This document shows, piece after piece, positions 5,583 through 6,508 of a stretch of 6,508 bases of DNA. The DNA is taken from the NCBI GenBank assembly GCA_003488325.1, contig DNLZ01000486.1:1111-7618 (forward strand). Direction: 5' to 3'. The translations under genes were made by a program, and so were the position numbers. Origin of the DNA: Planctomycetaceae bacterium. Lineage in GTDB: Bacteria > Planctomycetota > Planctomycetia > Pirellulales > UBA1268. The stretch's first letter is position 1, and each line of letters starts with the position of its first letter. The notes below the pieces were generated by a model, which was given only the letters and a program-made list of their open reading frames with translations, had not been told where the DNA came from and did not search any database.

Positions 5583-6508
5583 GCGATGTCGCCCCGCAGG
5601 ACCGCCCAGGGCTGCCGTCCCGCCGCCAGCCAGGCGGCGGTCGCGGCGCCCACGATCGCCGTCGCGGCGACGAGCACGCCGCTCGCCACCGCATACAGAC
5701 ACAGCTCGCCAAACCCCGGCATCGCCAGCGCAATCGCCCGCTGCTCGAGCGCAAACCCGACCGTCCGCATGAATCCGGCGATCGCCGCGGCGGCCAGCAC
5801 GACTCCCGCAAGCGAGCCCGCGACCGCCGCGATTGCCGCCTCGAGCGCCACCGTGGCCATGATGCCGGCGCGGGGCACCCCGAGCGCCAGCATCGTGCCG
5901 AGTTCCCGACGCCGCTCGGCGAGCATGCCGGTGTACGCCACGCCCACCAGCACCACCGGGGCTGCGAGGGCCACGAGCAGCATGACGAACGACGTGTCGG
6001 CGAGCGTCGTGACGGCCTGCCGGACGGCGATCTGGCTGCCGCTTCCGGCGACGAGCTGCACCTCCGGCACCGCCGCCGCAGCGAATCGCAGCTTCTCGGG
6101 GCCCCGTCCCGCCACGAGCCGCAGCATGGCACCGCTCGGCCACTCGAGCGGCTCCTCCGGAAAGCGTTCACCATCGGGCGTGACGACATTCGCGGCGGCG
6201 AGCCGTTGGGCGGTTTCGGCCGTGAGAAACCACGACCGCTCGAACGGCCCGGCGCCGGTGAGCCCGAGCCGGCCATGCACGACGAGTTCCACGCCTTGCA
6301 CGACGATCCGCTCGCCCACCGCCTCCGGCCGCCGCCCGCCGACGAGCACGTCCCCCTCCAGAAACGGCCGCTCGAGCCGTTCCTCCACCCAGGGCAGCAC
6401 GGTGAGATCGGTCGCCGCATCGAACACGACGACGTCGATCGGCAGGTGGCCACTCGCGTCGGCGAGTTTGAGCGTGCGCTGGCGGGCGACGGCCGCCACC
6501 ACCGGCGA
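5579..6508 (-). CDS. FtsX/MacB-type ABC transporter permease, C-terminal part (cut by the right window edge)
   Basis: The frame is open from the right edge to a TGA at 5581-5579, giving 309 visible residues without their true start; an in-frame GTG at 6502 is not a credible start because it would remove the first membrane helix. Residues 1-170 belong to an extracytoplasmic MacB-periplasmic-core-like domain with LPWVEERLERPF (38-49), a VGERIVVQGVELVVHGRL stretch (64-81) and TGAGPFERSWFLTAETAQ (84-101), which match what I know of FtsX-family transporters. Three membrane helices follow (about 172-194, 218-246 and 268-295), with the diagnostic cytosolic loop ERRRELGTMLALGVPR (198-213) after the first. 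The chain ends a few residues after the last helix, as is usual. Such permeases work as mechanotransmitters or lipoprotein/substrate extruders with a LolD-like ATPase. The substrate here is not determinable. It is coupled to the downstream ATPase by a four-base overlap. Probably the N-terminal helix and 100 or more residues lie outside the window. Confidence 0.88.
   Translation of the reverse strand, partial: SPVVAAVARQRTLKLADASGHLPIDVVVFDAATDLTVLPWVEERLERPFLEGDVLVGGRRPEAVGERIVVQGVELVVHGRLGLTGAGPFERSWFLTAETAQRLAAANVVTPDGERFPEEPLEWPSGAMLRLVAGRGPEKLRFAAAAVPEVQLVAGSGSQIAVRQAVTTLADTSFVMLLVALAAPVVLVGVAYTGMLAERRRELGTMLALGVPRAGIMATVALEAAIAAVAGSLAGVVLAAAAIAGFMRTVGFALEQRAIALAMPGFGELCLYAVASGVLVAATAIVGAATAAWLAAGRQPWAVLRGDIA

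Noticed and set aside
5583..6143. 187-codon N-terminal extension of the ATPase frame into the permease gene
   Set aside because: This stretch reads as Ala/Gly/Arg-rich shadow sequence. The permease coding phase covers the same bases, and the ATPase fold begins properly after the ATG at 5582.
4468..6453. 661-codon minus-strand open frame across both ABC genes in another phase
   Set aside because: It is Arg/Ser/Pro-rich low-complexity translation with no motifs, while the other phase carries the intact ATPase and permease signatures.

Overview
This is a GC-rich, gene-dense bacterial window carrying five protein genes, two of them cut by the window edges. The high GC, near absence of clear Shine-Dalgarno sequences, FtsX/LolD-type ABC genes and Tat-exported enzymes next to a large Cache sensor would fit a planctomycete or a similar GC-rich Gram-negative. 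That placement is an inference and no marker gene is present to confirm it. There are no RNA genes, insertion sequences, CRISPR arrays or phage genes that I can support.

Layout: (1) On the minus strand, 980 down to the left edge, lies the N-terminal 326 residues of a membrane-anchored sensor with a large extracytoplasmic Cache-like domain; its output domain is outside the window. (2) On the minus strand at 1144-2844 is a Tat-exported gamma-glutamyltransferase-family protein of the YwrD-like, non-canonical type. (3) Diverging from it across 96 bp, on the plus strand at 2941-4107, is a Tat-exported bicupin of the oxalate decarboxylase family. (4) Converging on the bicupin, on the minus strand, is a translationally coupled ABC transporter pair: an FtsX/MacB-type permease (right edge to 5579) followed, with a 4-base ATGA overlap, by a LolD/MacB-type ATPase (5582-4155). 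The ATPase frame runs without a stop into a linker, one membrane helix and an unrecognised extracytoplasmic domain.

How the genes may work together: the permease and ATPase clearly form one transporter. Its extra domain, tethered through the membrane to the ATPase chain, may act as a periplasmic partner. The GGT-like enzyme and the bicupin share a divergent control region and similar twin-arginine leaders, so both probably act outside the cytoplasm and may be co-regulated. No known pathway joins them, and I do not claim one. The sensor lies downstream of the GGT gene on the same strand but 163 bp away, so it is probably transcribed separately.

The points most worth attention are the ATPase-membrane-domain fusion with an ATGA relic at the join, the GGT homologue whose glutamate-binding and oxyanion positions depart from the classical enzyme, and the exported bicupin with an intact first site and an altered second site.
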